A stretch of DNA of 64,000 nt. Source: Saprospiraceae bacterium (lineage in GTDB: Bacteria > Bacteroidota > Bacteroidia > Chitinophagales > Saprospiraceae). The position numbers and the translations under genes are program-made. The notes beneath the pieces were generated by a model. The model saw only the letters and a list, made by a program, of their open reading frames with translations, did no database searches and was not told where the DNA came from. Position 1 is the first letter of the stretch, and the number at the start of each line of letters is the position of its first letter. The stretch is from contig JAGFJA010000054.1 in the NCBI GenBank assembly GCA_024103005.1, forward strand, positions 62,001-126,000, given 5' to 3'. Below, in pieces: positions 44,098 to 56,073 of the stretch.

Positions 44098-44349
44098 TTG
44101 TAAAGATTTTTGTGAATAAATTAATAAATCTGATAGTAAAGGTAGTTCAACTTAAATGTTTAAAATATATTTTAATATAATTTTTATACAAATCTTAAAA
44201 TTCGGTTAATTTCTTTAATCGTTGTCATTTTAAATGCAGGGTAATGATAATTAATTCAATGCTCATATAAATCACCTTACAAAACGAGAATTGATTTCTT
44301 ATCAGGATGATTCCTTACCTTTAGCGTTTAACATTATCCTGTTTTCAGC

Positions 44350-45318
44350 ATGAGAGCTATTACTTTTAATTCACCGGGAGATGCTTCTGTTCTTCATCTT
44401 GAGGAAAGGGTTATTCCGTCACCCGGCAGTCATGAGGTATTGATTCGCGTCATAGCTGCCGGAGTCAACCGACCTGATATCTTTCAACGAAAAGGCAGGT
44501 ATCCGGCACCTTCCGGAATAGTGCAAGATATACCCGGACTGGAGGTATCCGGAGTTATAGAATCGACAGGTGTGTCAGTGAGCCGATGGCAATCAGGGCA
44601 GGAAGTGTGTGCATTGGTGGCCGGCGGTGGATATGCGGAGTATGTAACTGCCCACGAAGGTTGTTGTCTGCCTGTGCCAAAAGGTATATCAACGAGAGAT
44701 GCCGCTGCATTGCCGGAAGCGCTATTTACCGTGTGGCACAATGTTTTTCAGCGCGGAGGGTTAAAGGCAGGCCAAAATATTTTTATTTATGGTGGTTCTG
44801 GCGGAATCGGGTCTATGGCTATTCAGTTAAGTCGGCTTTCGGGAGCCATACCTTTTACGATGACCGGAAGCGTTGAAAAAGCTGCTTTTTGCAGCTCTTT
44901 GGGAGTTGAGAAAGTCTGTAATTCAAATCATGTCAAGTTGATTGAAGATCCTGGTGAAAACTCAATGGATGTAATACTTGATTGTCTTGGAGGCGATTAT
45001 ATAGAGAGTAACCTGACCATCCTTAAGCCGGATGGAAGACTTGTTTTTATCAATGCTATGGATGGGAGACGGCCTGAATTGGATATTATGAAGGTCATGC
45101 AAAAGAGGCTGTTCATTACCGGAAGTACACTGCGGTCAAGAAGTTATGAATTTAAAAGTACCCTTGCAAAGGATATTCTGGATCATGCTTACCCTCTGCT
45201 GGAAGATAGCAGGTTTAAAAATATGGTGCATCATGTCTTCCCGCTGGAAGAGGCATCAGAGGCTCATAGACTGATGGAATCGCGAGATTTTTTTGGGAAA
45301 ATAATTCTGAAAATGTGA
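44350..45318 (+). CDS. Zinc-independent NAD(P)H:quinone oxidoreductase (MDR family)
   Basis: 322 residues of the medium-chain dehydrogenase/reductase superfamily. The catalytic N-terminal domain starts 'MRAITFNSPGDASVLHLEER' and includes 'AAGVNRPDIFQRKGRYPAPS', the PIG3/quinone-reductase signature without the zinc-binding Cys cluster; the Rossmann fold has 'NIFIYGGSGGIGSMAIQLSR'. C-terminal 'PLLEDSRFKNMVHHVFPLEE' closes the fold. Reduces quinones or other enones with NADPH in the cytoplasm. The intergenic 70 bases to pepD contain no clear terminator, so both may be co-transcribed, though the functions are not obviously linked. Confidence 0.92.
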   Translation: MRAITFNSPGDASVLHLEERVIPSPGSHEVLIRVIAAGVNRPDIFQRKGRYPAPSGIVQDIPGLEVSGVIESTGVSVSRWQSGQEVCALVAGGGYAEYVTAHEGCCLPVPKGISTRDAAALPEALFTVWHNVFQRGGLKAGQNIFIYGGSGGIGSMAIQLSRLSGAIPFTMTGSVEKAAFCSSLGVEKVCNSNHVKLIEDPGENSMDVILDCLGGDYIESNLTILKPDGRLVFINAMDGRRPELDIMKVMQKRLFITGSTLRSRSYEFKSTLAKDILDHAYPLLEDSRFKNMVHHVFPLEEASEAHRLMESRDFFGKIILKM

Positions 45319-45389
45319 AAATTTGTCCTATCTTCATTAATTGGTAATAACTCAATTTAAATACGATTCTTTAATATTAATCAAATAAA

Positions 45390-46832
45390 ATGGATATACT
45401 CAATCTGGAGCCAAAACCCATCTGGAAAAACTTCTCTGCACTGAATGCAGTACCTCGACCCTCAAAAAAGGAAGGCAGGGTGATTGAATTTATCAGGCAA
45501 TTCGGCGAATCATTAAATCTGGAGACTTCGGTCGATGAGACCGGCAACGTCGTCATACGCAAGCCGGCGACTCCGGGCATGGAAGGCTGCAAATCAGTCA
45601 TTCTGCAGTCTCATCTTGATATGGTGTGTCAGAAAAACAATGACACGGAGTTTGATTTTGATACTCAGGGAATAAGGATGCTGATCGATGGTGACTGGGT
45701 CAAGGCTGATGGCACGACTCTCGGTGCGGACAACGGGATAGGTGTCGCATCCATCATGTCTATCCTTGAAAGCAAAGATATCCCTCACCCGGCCATTGAA
45801 GCACTCTTTACCATAGATGAGGAGACGGGAATGACGGGAGCCTTCGGGCTGAAACCGGGTGCACTTCAGGGGGATATCCTTCTCAATCTCGATACGGAGG
45901 AAGATGACGAGATAGATATAGGCTGTGCCGGAGGCATGGATGTGACCGCTACCGGATCTTTTACAGTGGAGAAAGCGGCAGGTGCTGGTTTCAGAATCGT
46001 TATCAAGGGATTGCAGGGCGGACATTCCGGCATGGATATACACCTGGGAAGGGGTAATGCCAATGTCATCCTGTCTCGACTTCTTTTGCAGGGTCTTGAC
46101 CATGGTCTTCAAATAGTTTCTATTGATGGCGGCGGGCTCCGCAATGCCATTCCGAGAGAGGCTAGCGCACTGATTTGTGTTAAAGACAATGATGCTTTTC
46201 TTCGGGATGTGACATCGGTTAAAGATGATATTTTGAATGAATATAAAAGTATCGAAAAAGCTCTGGATATAACGATTACAGAAGAAAAAACAGATAAAAA
46301 CGGCCTATCTGCCTCTGATTCCGGCAAACTTGTCAGAGCTCTGAAAGCGGCACACAACGGTGTTTACAGGATGAGCCCCGATGTGGTTGGCCTGGTAGAA
46401 GCATCCAATAATGTCGCAAGGGTCATTGTCTCAGAAGGTAAGGTGGAAATTATGTGCCTTACCCGATCTTCCGTAGATTCGACCAAACAAGCAGTGGCAG
46501 AACAGTTGCGTGCCGTCTTTGAACTTGCCGGGCTGACAGTTAAGTTTACAGGCTCTTATCCCGGATGGAAGCCAAAACCTGATGCAGCGATTGTGCACAT
46601 CATGAAGGAAATATACAAAGAAAGATTTGGAGAAGAACCTAAGGTAGTTGCCTGCCATGCAGGTCTGGAATGTGGCATCATTGGGGCGCACTATCCGAAG
46701 ATGGAGATGGTCTCTTTCGGTCCGACTATTTATGGCGCCCATTCTCCTGAAGAAAGGGTCAATGTCCCTTCTGTGCAGAAGTTCTGGGGCTTCCTGCTTG
46801 AAATACTGAAGAAGATTCCGGCTAAGGATTAA
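45390..46832 (+). CDS. pepD: Aminoacyl-histidine dipeptidase (PepD, M20)
   Basis: 480 residues, cytoplasmic M20C metallopeptidase that cleaves Xaa-His and other dipeptides. Metal-site motifs: 'VILQSHLDMVCQKNN', 'DGTTLGADNGIGVASIMSIL', 'EALFTIDEETGMTGAFGL', 'NLDTEEDDEIDIGCAGGMD', and the lid domain segment 'GGHSGMDIHLGRGNANVILS', ending 'YGAHSPEERVNVPSVQKFWG'. Length and motifs match E. coli PepD. In this organism it joins other amino-acid-releasing enzymes in the window. Single gene between the oxidoreductase and the esterase lipoprotein. Confidence 0.95.
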   Translation: MDILNLEPKPIWKNFSALNAVPRPSKKEGRVIEFIRQFGESLNLETSVDETGNVVIRKPATPGMEGCKSVILQSHLDMVCQKNNDTEFDFDTQGIRMLIDGDWVKADGTTLGADNGIGVASIMSILESKDIPHPAIEALFTIDEETGMTGAFGLKPGALQGDILLNLDTEEDDEIDIGCAGGMDVTATGSFTVEKAAGAGFRIVIKGLQGGHSGMDIHLGRGNANVILSRLLLQGLDHGLQIVSIDGGGLRNAIPREASALICVKDNDAFLRDVTSVKDDILNEYKSIEKALDITITEEKTDKNGLSASDSGKLVRALKAAHNGVYRMSPDVVGLVEASNNVARVIVSEGKVEIMCLTRSSVDSTKQAVAEQLRAVFELAGLTVKFTGSYPGWKPKPDAAIVHIMKEIYKERFGEEPKVVACHAGLECGIIGAHYPKMEMVSFGPTIYGAHSPEERVNVPSVQKFWGFLLEILKKIPAKD

Positions 46833-46925
46833 ATGAGACTGTCTAGTGTGTTTTTACACCCTTCATTTTTCCGGAACGGAGGAAATGGCGATATTTAAAC
46901 CATTCAAAACAGAAAAATAGTTTTT

Positions 46926-47738
46926 ATGAGATTGTATTTATTTCTTGTAGCAACCCTGGTGGCAGGTATGATGAGCTGCAAATCAGTGCCACAGTACAAT
47001 GATCCGGTACCGGAACACGATACCTTTACCATTGAATCAAAAGCGGTGGGTGAAACAAGGGTAATCAACGTATGGACGCCGCCGGGATATAAGTCGGGCA
47101 GCACTTCCTTCCCTGTTCTTTATATGCCAGACGGTGGTATAAAAGAAGATTTTCCCCATATTGCCAATACCCTGGCAGATCTGATAGCCAAGGGAGCTAT
47201 TCCGCCTTATATCCTGGTAGGGATTGAGAATACGCAGCGTAGGCGAGATCTTACCAGTCCGACACAAGTGGAAGAAGACAAGAAGGTGGCTCCTGTAGTA
47301 GGAGGGTCTGCAGCATTCAGAGACTTTATCCAGGATGAACTGTTTCCAGAGATCAATAGGAGATATCGTACTTCCGGTCACCGTGCCTTCATCGGCGAGT
47401 CTCTTGCCGGATTCTTTGTGGTGGAAACATTGCTGTCCAGCCCTGATATGTTTGACGACTATATAGCTTTCGACCCATCACTCTGGTGGAATAATCATGA
47501 CCTGGTCAGCCGGGCTCAGGCTTATCTGTCGCAAATGGGACACTCGCCTAAAAGATTCTGGTTTGCCGGATTCGGAGATGCTTATGTCTATCCTCGACAA
47601 TTGTCGCAAATTCTGAAAATAAATAACCCGGAATTTCTTACATGGAAATATACAGAAGCACTGAAAGAACGACACAGTACAATCTTCAGGGCTACCAAGG
47701 TGGCTGCCATTCAATGGACACTGGGAGGAGGTGAATAA
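46926..47738 (+). CDS. Esterase-type alpha/beta-hydrolase lipoprotein
   Basis: 270 residues. Lipobox Cys18 ('VAGMMSC'). An esterase-D/enterochelin-esterase-like domain follows: 'ETRVINVWTPPGYKSGSTSF', 'VLYMPDGGIKEDFPHIANTL', 'GAIPPYILVGIENTQRRRDL', nucleophile Ser in 'HRAFIGESLAGFFVVETLLS' (GxSxxG), 'YIAFDPSLWWNNHDLV', and a C-terminal His in 'EALKERHSTIFRATKV'. Likely a periplasmic lipid-anchored esterase acting on siderophore esters or acyl esters. It is 57 bases upstream of the nucleoid-associated protein gene, on the same strand. Confidence 0.9.
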   Translation: MRLYLFLVATLVAGMMSCKSVPQYNDPVPEHDTFTIESKAVGETRVINVWTPPGYKSGSTSFPVLYMPDGGIKEDFPHIANTLADLIAKGAIPPYILVGIENTQRRRDLTSPTQVEEDKKVAPVVGGSAAFRDFIQDELFPEINRRYRTSGHRAFIGESLAGFFVVETLLSSPDMFDDYIAFDPSLWWNNHDLVSRAQAYLSQMGHSPKRFWFAGFGDAYVYPRQLSQILKINNPEFLTWKYTEALKERHSTIFRATKVAAIQWTLGGGE

Positions 47739-47793
47739 AAGGTAATCATTTTCTACCGGATTTTTAATATCTTTCCGACCTAAATGGAAGGAT

Positions 47794-48831
47794 ATGGTAC
47801 ACTTTGAGGATTGTTCCATCAGGACGCTCTTCGTCCATCGCATAGGCAATGCCTCTCAGGACGAGGGCTTTATCACGACGGATCAGCCGGTAACCCTGGA
47901 TGACGAACTACACGGCATCCTGCGCAATTACTTTTGTTCTGCTCTGACGGGTGATGAAGTCTATCATTTTTATAACGATATAGGACTCGAACAAAATGAG
48001 GTTTATCACGAAGTAAAAAAGATATTTGAAGATCCTGATACCATGGTGTACCAATCGGCTAATATAGCAGCCCACCTTTACAGGCACAGCACACACCCAA
48101 GGATAAAAGCGGGCGAACTGTACATAGTATGGTTTGACGGAGTCGTTATAGAGGATGAAGTAACGGAGGCTATCGGTATATTTAAGTCGGAGTCCAAGGA
48201 AACCTTCCTAAACATCGACCTGAGGGATAAATCCGCCACCATCCAACACCGGGAAGGGATTCCGGCGCTCAGGCCCGACAAGGCGTGTATGATATTCAAT
48301 ACGGAACCCGAACAGGGATATAAGGTGTGTATTTATGACCATCTGAACCGAAGTAATGAGGCAGGCTTCTGGAAGGATGATTTTTTGTGCGTGCAGCCTT
48401 CTGGCAACGATTATTACATGACAAACCAAGTGATGAATATTGCCAGGCAATTTGTCACCGGAGCATTTGCCGAAGAGTTTGAGGCTACCAAGGCGGATCA
48501 GGCTGACTTTCTGCACCGCTCCGTGGAGTATTTTAAGCATCACGACACTTATGACAATCAAAATTTTGCCGATGTGGTATTTGGTGACACAGAAATAAAG
48601 GATTCATTCTTTCGCTTTCAGGAAGATTATTCCTCACCGGATATTTCAGAAGATACCACCTTTAGCATCTCACTGCCTGCTGTAAAAAAACAATCCCGAT
48701 TCTTTAAGAGTGTGATTAAGCTAGATAAAAACTTTCACATATATATCCACGGTAATAATGAGATGATCGAACAAGGAGTGGATGAACATGGGCGAAAGTT
48801 TTACAAGATTTATTACGAGCAGGAGTCCTGA
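47794..48831 (+). CDS. Nucleoid-associated protein (NdpA/YejK family)
   Basis: 345 residues of the 37-kDa nucleoid-associated protein family (PF04245): 'VHRIGNASQDEGFITTDQPV', 'LRNYFCSALTGDEVYHFYND', 'SANIAAHLYRHSTHPRIKAG', 'GELYIVWFDGVVIEDEVTEA', and 'SVIKLDKNFHIYIHGNNEMI' followed by 'YKIYYEQES'. No signal peptide; binds the chromosome. A Cys-containing start ('MVHFEDCSIRTLF') is typical. Its function in Bacteroidota is unknown. Encoded after the esterase lipoprotein, possibly in the same transcript. Confidence 0.92.
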   Translation: MVHFEDCSIRTLFVHRIGNASQDEGFITTDQPVTLDDELHGILRNYFCSALTGDEVYHFYNDIGLEQNEVYHEVKKIFEDPDTMVYQSANIAAHLYRHSTHPRIKAGELYIVWFDGVVIEDEVTEAIGIFKSESKETFLNIDLRDKSATIQHREGIPALRPDKACMIFNTEPEQGYKVCIYDHLNRSNEAGFWKDDFLCVQPSGNDYYMTNQVMNIARQFVTGAFAEEFEATKADQADFLHRSVEYFKHHDTYDNQNFADVVFGDTEIKDSFFRFQEDYSSPDISEDTTFSISLPAVKKQSRFFKSVIKLDKNFHIYIHGNNEMIEQGVDEHGRKFYKIYYEQES

Positions 48832-48989
48832 TACCGGGAATTATAGATAACTTACCGGTTCAAGGGCTCATAACCTTTAATGGGAAAATTATTTAAAAGA
48901 AAAGAGGCAGAATCCGGGAAGGACAAAAGTTAAATAAAATCGTTAAATAAAAATATTATTACTTTCGGTAATTATTTAAGGCATCCGTA

Positions 48990-50438
48990 ATGCGAAATCT
49001 TATACTGTTATTTTTATCAATATTCATATCGGGAATTTGTCCGGCACAGTTACACACATTAAATTTTCACCGAATAGGGAAAAAGCTTCCTTCCTTTATT
49101 CAAGAGCATGAGAAACGTTCGGGAGAATCATTTACCATGAAATTCGACACCCTTTCCTTTTTTTTAGTAGAGGAGCAGTCTTCAGAGAACTTAATAAACA
49201 GGATCGTGGTGGATTATGATTCTGAGGGAAGGGTCAGTGAGGCTAATCTTTTCCTTAGTGGTGGAACGGACACGTTTAAGTATGTCTATCACTATCAGGG
49301 AAGTTTCGCACGTTTTTCCACAATGGATTACTTTCAACTGGTCAATAGTCAGGCAAAATTCCTCGGCATACAGCGTCATTTATACGATGCCGGTGGCAGG
49401 TTGATTTCCTCCATCGAATACGACGACCAGAACAATATCATTTATGGAGACTCATTGTCTATAAGCTATGATGATCAGTCGCGAATCAATTATTATGAAT
49501 ACCTGTATTTTGAGCTTGGACGATGGAAAACAGGCAAAAAAACAGACAGTATCGTTTACCGTGAAGATATTCCTGTCAGTTACAATTTAACAGAGGTAGA
49601 AACCGGCAAGTCAGGAAAAGATACCCTGGTGGCATACAGGTATGAAGATGTCGCCTTTTTAAAAGATGATTTTTCTTTTCTCTTTCCTGATTTTGACGAG
49701 TGGTTTGAGATGGATTCACTGGGGGTGGACCGGTTTTTTCTTAGCGGTGAAGATGCATCAAAAGATTATGTAAAAAGTCCCATACAATTTAACAAATTCA
49801 AGTTAAATACCTCCGGCACACCCGGGCAACTGGTAATGTCCGCCGATTATATTACAGGCGATCAAATATTGTCACAGGTATCAGACTCCACAGGTCAGGA
49901 ATTATACAGTATTGGATACCGGCAGGATGAGGAAGGCAGGTTGACAGAGATGCTGACCACTTATCCGGCAACATCCCCCAGGGTCGCCTCTTTTGAATAT
50001 AATAAGTTCGGCAGAATATCCGAATACCGGGTAGTATCAGACCTGGAAGACCTTCAGGAAATTCTGAATTATTCGGTGGATGCACAGGGTCAGCTCCGGG
50101 TTTTTGACCAGAAAATCAGAAATGAAAGTTTAGAAATACGCAATTTACTAAAGTTTGGTTATCGGACTACCATAGATAAGAAAAAACTCTCCGAAAGTCA
50201 CCTGTCTGCTTTTCCCAATCCGGCGACCGCTGAAATTACTGTAAGAATTCCTGCCGGAATGTCTCAGGAAGCCTCAGCGTCTGTGTTTAACGCTTTAGGA
50301 GAGAAGCAAGCAGTCCGGTATAAGGCGGGTGGAGTTGGAGAAGTCAGGATAAAAGTAGGACACTTACCTTCCGGTATTTATGTGATTATCCTAGAAGATC
50401 GTCAGCAGCGCGTATTTTCCCGATTTCAGAAGATATAA
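48990..50438 (+). CDS. T9SS-secreted protein of unknown function
   Basis: 482 residues. Signal peptide ('FLSIFISGICPAQ') and a long extracellular region of repeated YD-like beta strands ('RIVVDYDSEGRVSEANLFLS', 'GIQRHLYDAGGRLISSIEYD', 'DSLSISYDDQSRINYYEYLY', 'GYRQDEEGRLTEMLTTY') that resemble RHS/YD repeats without the full consensus. The last ~75 residues are a type A T9SS sorting domain ('LSAFPNPATAEITVRIPAGM', 'GEVRIKVGHLPSGIYVIILE'). It should be exported via the type IX system. No catalytic domain recognised. Single gene, convergent with the LptF/G permease. Confidence 0.87.
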   Translation: MRNLILLFLSIFISGICPAQLHTLNFHRIGKKLPSFIQEHEKRSGESFTMKFDTLSFFLVEEQSSENLINRIVVDYDSEGRVSEANLFLSGGTDTFKYVYHYQGSFARFSTMDYFQLVNSQAKFLGIQRHLYDAGGRLISSIEYDDQNNIIYGDSLSISYDDQSRINYYEYLYFELGRWKTGKKTDSIVYREDIPVSYNLTEVETGKSGKDTLVAYRYEDVAFLKDDFSFLFPDFDEWFEMDSLGVDRFFLSGEDASKDYVKSPIQFNKFKLNTSGTPGQLVMSADYITGDQILSQVSDSTGQELYSIGYRQDEEGRLTEMLTTYPATSPRVASFEYNKFGRISEYRVVSDLEDLQEILNYSVDAQGQLRVFDQKIRNESLEIRNLLKFGYRTTIDKKKLSESHLSAFPNPATAEITVRIPAGMSQEASASVFNALGEKQAVRYKAGGVGEVRIKVGHLPSGIYVIILEDRQQRVFSRFQKI

Positions 50439-50519
50439 CGCTTAGGGCAGACTTGATTGCTTTCGGTTGAGGTAGTCAAGACTTCATTTCCGTAAAATTA
50501 GAGATTCTTTACTGACATA

Positions 50520-51617
50520 TTACACTCTGAATTTGGTAATCAGCCAGATGCTTACTCCTATGAAGATAAGGTTGGGGATCCATACTCCCAGCAGGGGAGA
50601 GATGAGGTTACTCTGAGCAAAGGTGACTGAGAACCGAGAAAGAATCATGTAGGTAGCGCCGAGCGAGACGCCGAGAGCCAGATTGAGCCCCATTCCTCCC
50701 CGCACTTTCCTTGCAGAAACCGGTACACCTATGAGCATGAGTATAAACAATGTTGCACTGTCAGCTGTCCTTCTATGAAATTCAATGAGATACTCTGCTG
50801 CTGTCCCTGATCCTCGTGATTCCTCTTTGTCTATAAATCTCAGTAAGGCGGGTGAAGTAAGGGTTTGGTTGAAGTTGCGAATGGTGTAGAAATCATCAGG
50901 TTCGATGTTGATTTTCATTCGCATGGTATCACGGGGCCTGAGAGTCAGGGTTTCTTTCAGATTGTTAAAAGTGTGTTTTTCGATTCCGGTCAGCAGCCAT
51001 ATAGACGAGTCGCCGATAAACTTAGCCTCACGGGCCTTAAAAAATTCTATGAGATTGCCGTTTTTAAAGCGTTCTATCCGCAGGTCTCTCGCCACGCTGT
51101 CCACCCGGTTAAAGTACCGGACATAGACCTTGGAGTCGGGAGACAGGATGAAGTGTACCTCATTGTTCTGATCTTGATTCTCTACTTTCTTGATATACTT
51201 GGCTTCAAACTCAATTCTGTTTTTATTGAGAACAGGAATAAAAAAATGGTTGCCGATGGCATGGATGACACAAATAATACCGGCTGAAATAAAATATGGT
51301 CTGAGAAAGCGGTTATAACTTATACCGGCGTTGAAAATACTGATAATCTCAGAATTGGCAGCCATGCGGGAAGTGAAGAAAATAACACTTATCAGCGAAA
51401 ACAAGGGCCAAAGCAACCAGTTGATATGAGGAATAAAGGCGCCATAATATTGAAAAATGATTTCGTGCAGGGTGCAGTCTCCCTTAATAAATTTCTCCAA
51501 TTTGTCACTCGTGTCGATGACTACGGCAATCATGGTGAAAATAAAAGCCGTAAAAAAGAAGGTCGTCAGATACTTCTTTATAATAAACCAGTCTAATATT
51601 TTCAATATCCTTGTCAA
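50520..51617 (-). CDS. LptF/LptG-family lipopolysaccharide export permease
   Basis: 365 residues. Six membrane helices in the LptF/G (YjgP/YjgQ) arrangement: two at the N-terminus (~15-35, ~60-85, 'TFFFTAFIFTMIAVVIDTSD', 'INWLLWPLFSLISVIFFTSR'), one at ~105-122, a large periplasmic beta-jellyroll (~130-265, 'QNNEVHFILSPDSKVYVRYF'), and three C-terminal helices ('TADSATLFILMLIGVPVSAR', 'LALGVSLGATYMILSRFSVT', 'WIPNLIFIGVSIWLITKFRV'). With LptB and a second permease it extracts LPS from the inner membrane. A candidate promoter (TACCTTTG) is just upstream. Confidence 0.92.
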   Translation of the reverse strand: MTRILKILDWFIIKKYLTTFFFTAFIFTMIAVVIDTSDKLEKFIKGDCTLHEIIFQYYGAFIPHINWLLWPLFSLISVIFFTSRMAANSEIISIFNAGISYNRFLRPYFISAGIICVIHAIGNHFFIPVLNKNRIEFEAKYIKKVENQDQNNEVHFILSPDSKVYVRYFNRVDSVARDLRIERFKNGNLIEFFKAREAKFIGDSSIWLLTGIEKHTFNNLKETLTLRPRDTMRMKINIEPDDFYTIRNFNQTLTSPALLRFIDKEESRGSGTAAEYLIEFHRRTADSATLFILMLIGVPVSARKVRGGMGLNLALGVSLGATYMILSRFSVTFAQSNLISPLLGVWIPNLIFIGVSIWLITKFRV

Positions 51618-51640
51618 TGCTCAGCTTATTTCAGAACGCT

Positions 51641-51675
51641 CAAAGGTATGAAAGATGTGATAATCGAAATCCAAA
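51641..51675 (-). promoter_or_regulatory. Candidate promoter of the LptF/G gene
   Basis: On the minus strand TTTG (51672-51675) and TACCTTTG (51641-51648, exact TAnnTTTG) are separated by 23 bases; the start codon follows ~24 bases downstream. Spacing is at the long end for this promoter type. Confidence 0.4.
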
Positions 51676-51779
51676 AAGTCTATCAGGGATTTTTTGGATT
51701 GTTCCAAATAGAAGGTCTGTTGCCGCCAATAGCTGTGTCTGTGTTATTACAATACTTTCTATCTGATCTGTCGGTACGA

Positions 51780-54642
<2,863 letters not shown>

Positions 54643-55272
54643 ATGAGAAATTTTAATAGAATTTTAGTTCCCGTTTTGTTTTTAGGATGTCTTTGGGGAT
54701 TATATAATTTTTTTACAGGACAGCAACCTAATCAGATTGATCGCCAACTCCTTGAACAACACGCCGTAAGCGTAGATGCCATAAAAGCAATGTCGGAAAG
54801 CTATAATGCCGACAGTGCGAAGTCATTTGTTTTAAATAAACTTAATCCATATACAATAAAAGACTGGAGTGCTGTTACTTTCGATATAGATTTGCTTGAA
54901 AGTATTATAAATGACATTAAAGACAGGTGCAGAAAAAATGGTGTTGACCCCGAAATAAAACTTGGTATTAAATTTTACTTTGTAAAATATCCGAATGATT
55001 TTACCGTACCTCCTTATAGCGCTGGAGGCATTAAAAATCCGGATCAAACTTATAAGAACAAGCATTCTTTGGTAATGGTCAGTGCCTATCAAAGACCAAA
55101 GTCTCAGGTTTGGCTGGATTACGATTATCTCACGTCAACTTCCCAAAACCAGTTTCCAAGATTTGATACAACACAGAGTAATAAACCACTAAATAATAAA
55201 ACAGGAGGATATAACAACGGTACAATGTCACCTCCGCCATATCAAGGCACTTTCCCGTCTTCCGATGAATAA
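54643..55272 (+). CDS. Secreted or anchored hypothetical protein, Pro/Asn-rich C-terminus
   Basis: 209 residues. An N-terminal hydrophobic stretch ('ILVPVLFLGCLWGLYNFFTG') is a signal anchor, or possibly a lipoprotein signal around Cys16. The middle ('DWSAVTFDIDLLESIINDIK', 'NGVDPEIKLGIKFYFVKYPN', 'NKHSLVMVSAYQRPKSQVWL') alternates helix and strand; the last ~50 residues are Gln/Asn/Thr/Pro-rich and probably disordered ('TTQSNKPLNNKTGGYNNGTM'). No family recognised. Followed by a terminator-like hairpin, so it is separate from the signalling operon downstream. Confidence 0.72.
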   Translation: MRNFNRILVPVLFLGCLWGLYNFFTGQQPNQIDRQLLEQHAVSVDAIKAMSESYNADSAKSFVLNKLNPYTIKDWSAVTFDIDLLESIINDIKDRCRKNGVDPEIKLGIKFYFVKYPNDFTVPPYSAGGIKNPDQTYKNKHSLVMVSAYQRPKSQVWLDYDYLTSTSQNQFPRFDTTQSNKPLNNKTGGYNNGTMSPPPYQGTFPSSDE

Positions 55273-55325
55273 GTCAAGGATTTTTTGAACATAAAGGAAT
55301 ATTGAATGAATACTAAATCTAATTG

Positions 55326-55365
55326 AAATGCGGGTTCTAAAATATAACCTATCGGGCCCGTATTT
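55326..55365 (+). terminator. Probable terminator after the 209-residue hypothetical gene
   Basis: Stem AAATGCGGG (55326-55334) with CCCGTATTT (55357-55365), one G-U pair, 22-base loop, followed by TAATTAGTC. It sits 53 bases after the stop and 45 bases before the start of the signalling operon. Confidence 0.5.
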
Positions 55366-55410
55366 TAATTAGTCTTGTAATAATTTAAATTAAAAATTAT
55401 TGAAAGTTAA

Positions 55411-56073
55411 ATGGACACATTTTATAAACTTCTCGTCGCCCTCTTATTGATCTTTGAAATAAGTGCTGCTGTAACAGGATTGGCTTCTTGGAATAAGTTA
55501 AAAAATTCCTATTGGAGGATGTTCCCAATATATCTATGTATAGTAGTCTTCATAGAGTTAGTGGGTGGATACTATGCCTTTATCCAACGGGACACAGCAA
55601 TTAATCTCAAATGGTTTAGGTTTTTCGCCATACCGCTTCAATTTTTGTTTTTTTATTGGTTGTATCACCAATATTTCAAAAAAAGAATAAAGTCCGAATT
55701 GCCAAAGATTTGTCTGGGAGTTTACTGTGCTGTTTTTCTATTTGATCAGTTTCAGACTTTCTATAAAAACAAGTGGTTTGATGACATTTCCTATTCAGTA
55801 GGAAGCATATTGCTGTTGATATTGGTGTTTAAGTTTATCTCAGTCTTTGTTAACTCACCTGAATTGAAGGTGTTTAAAAAGAGTAAGATGTTATGGGTTT
55901 CCTTGGGCATCCTAATTTATTACGTAGGCAGTCTGCCTTATTGGCCGGTACGTGTCTATTTAAATGAAAACTATCCGGAATTATTTATCTTTATGTTTAC
56001 CCTGATGTATCTATTGAATTATATTATGTATTCACTTTTTATTGTAGCTATGGTATGGGGCAAGTCGGAATAA
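55411..56073 (+). CDS. Multipass membrane protein, first gene of a signalling operon
   Basis: 220 residues with about seven membrane helices: ~5-25, ~38-55, ~68-88, ~100-118, ~130-150, ~162-180 and ~190-212, separated by short charged loops ('KRIKSELPKICLG', 'SPELKVFKKSKML'). Aromatic-rich helices ('RFFAIPLQFLFFYWLYHQYF') are notable. I do not recognise a named family, but membrane proteins of this shape are often encoded directly upstream of a LuxR-type two-component pair in Bacteroidota. Its last codons overlap the histidine kinase start by 19 bases, so translation is coupled and the protein probably supplies the sensor or membrane module for the kinase (inference). Confidence 0.78.
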   Translation: MDTFYKLLVALLLIFEISAAVTGLASWNKLKNSYWRMFPIYLCIVVFIELVGGYYAFIQRDTAINLKWFRFFAIPLQFLFFYWLYHQYFKKRIKSELPKICLGVYCAVFLFDQFQTFYKNKWFDDISYSVGSILLLILVFKFISVFVNSPELKVFKKSKMLWVSLGILIYYVGSLPYWPVRVYLNENYPELFIFMFTLMYLLNYIMYSLFIVAMVWGKSE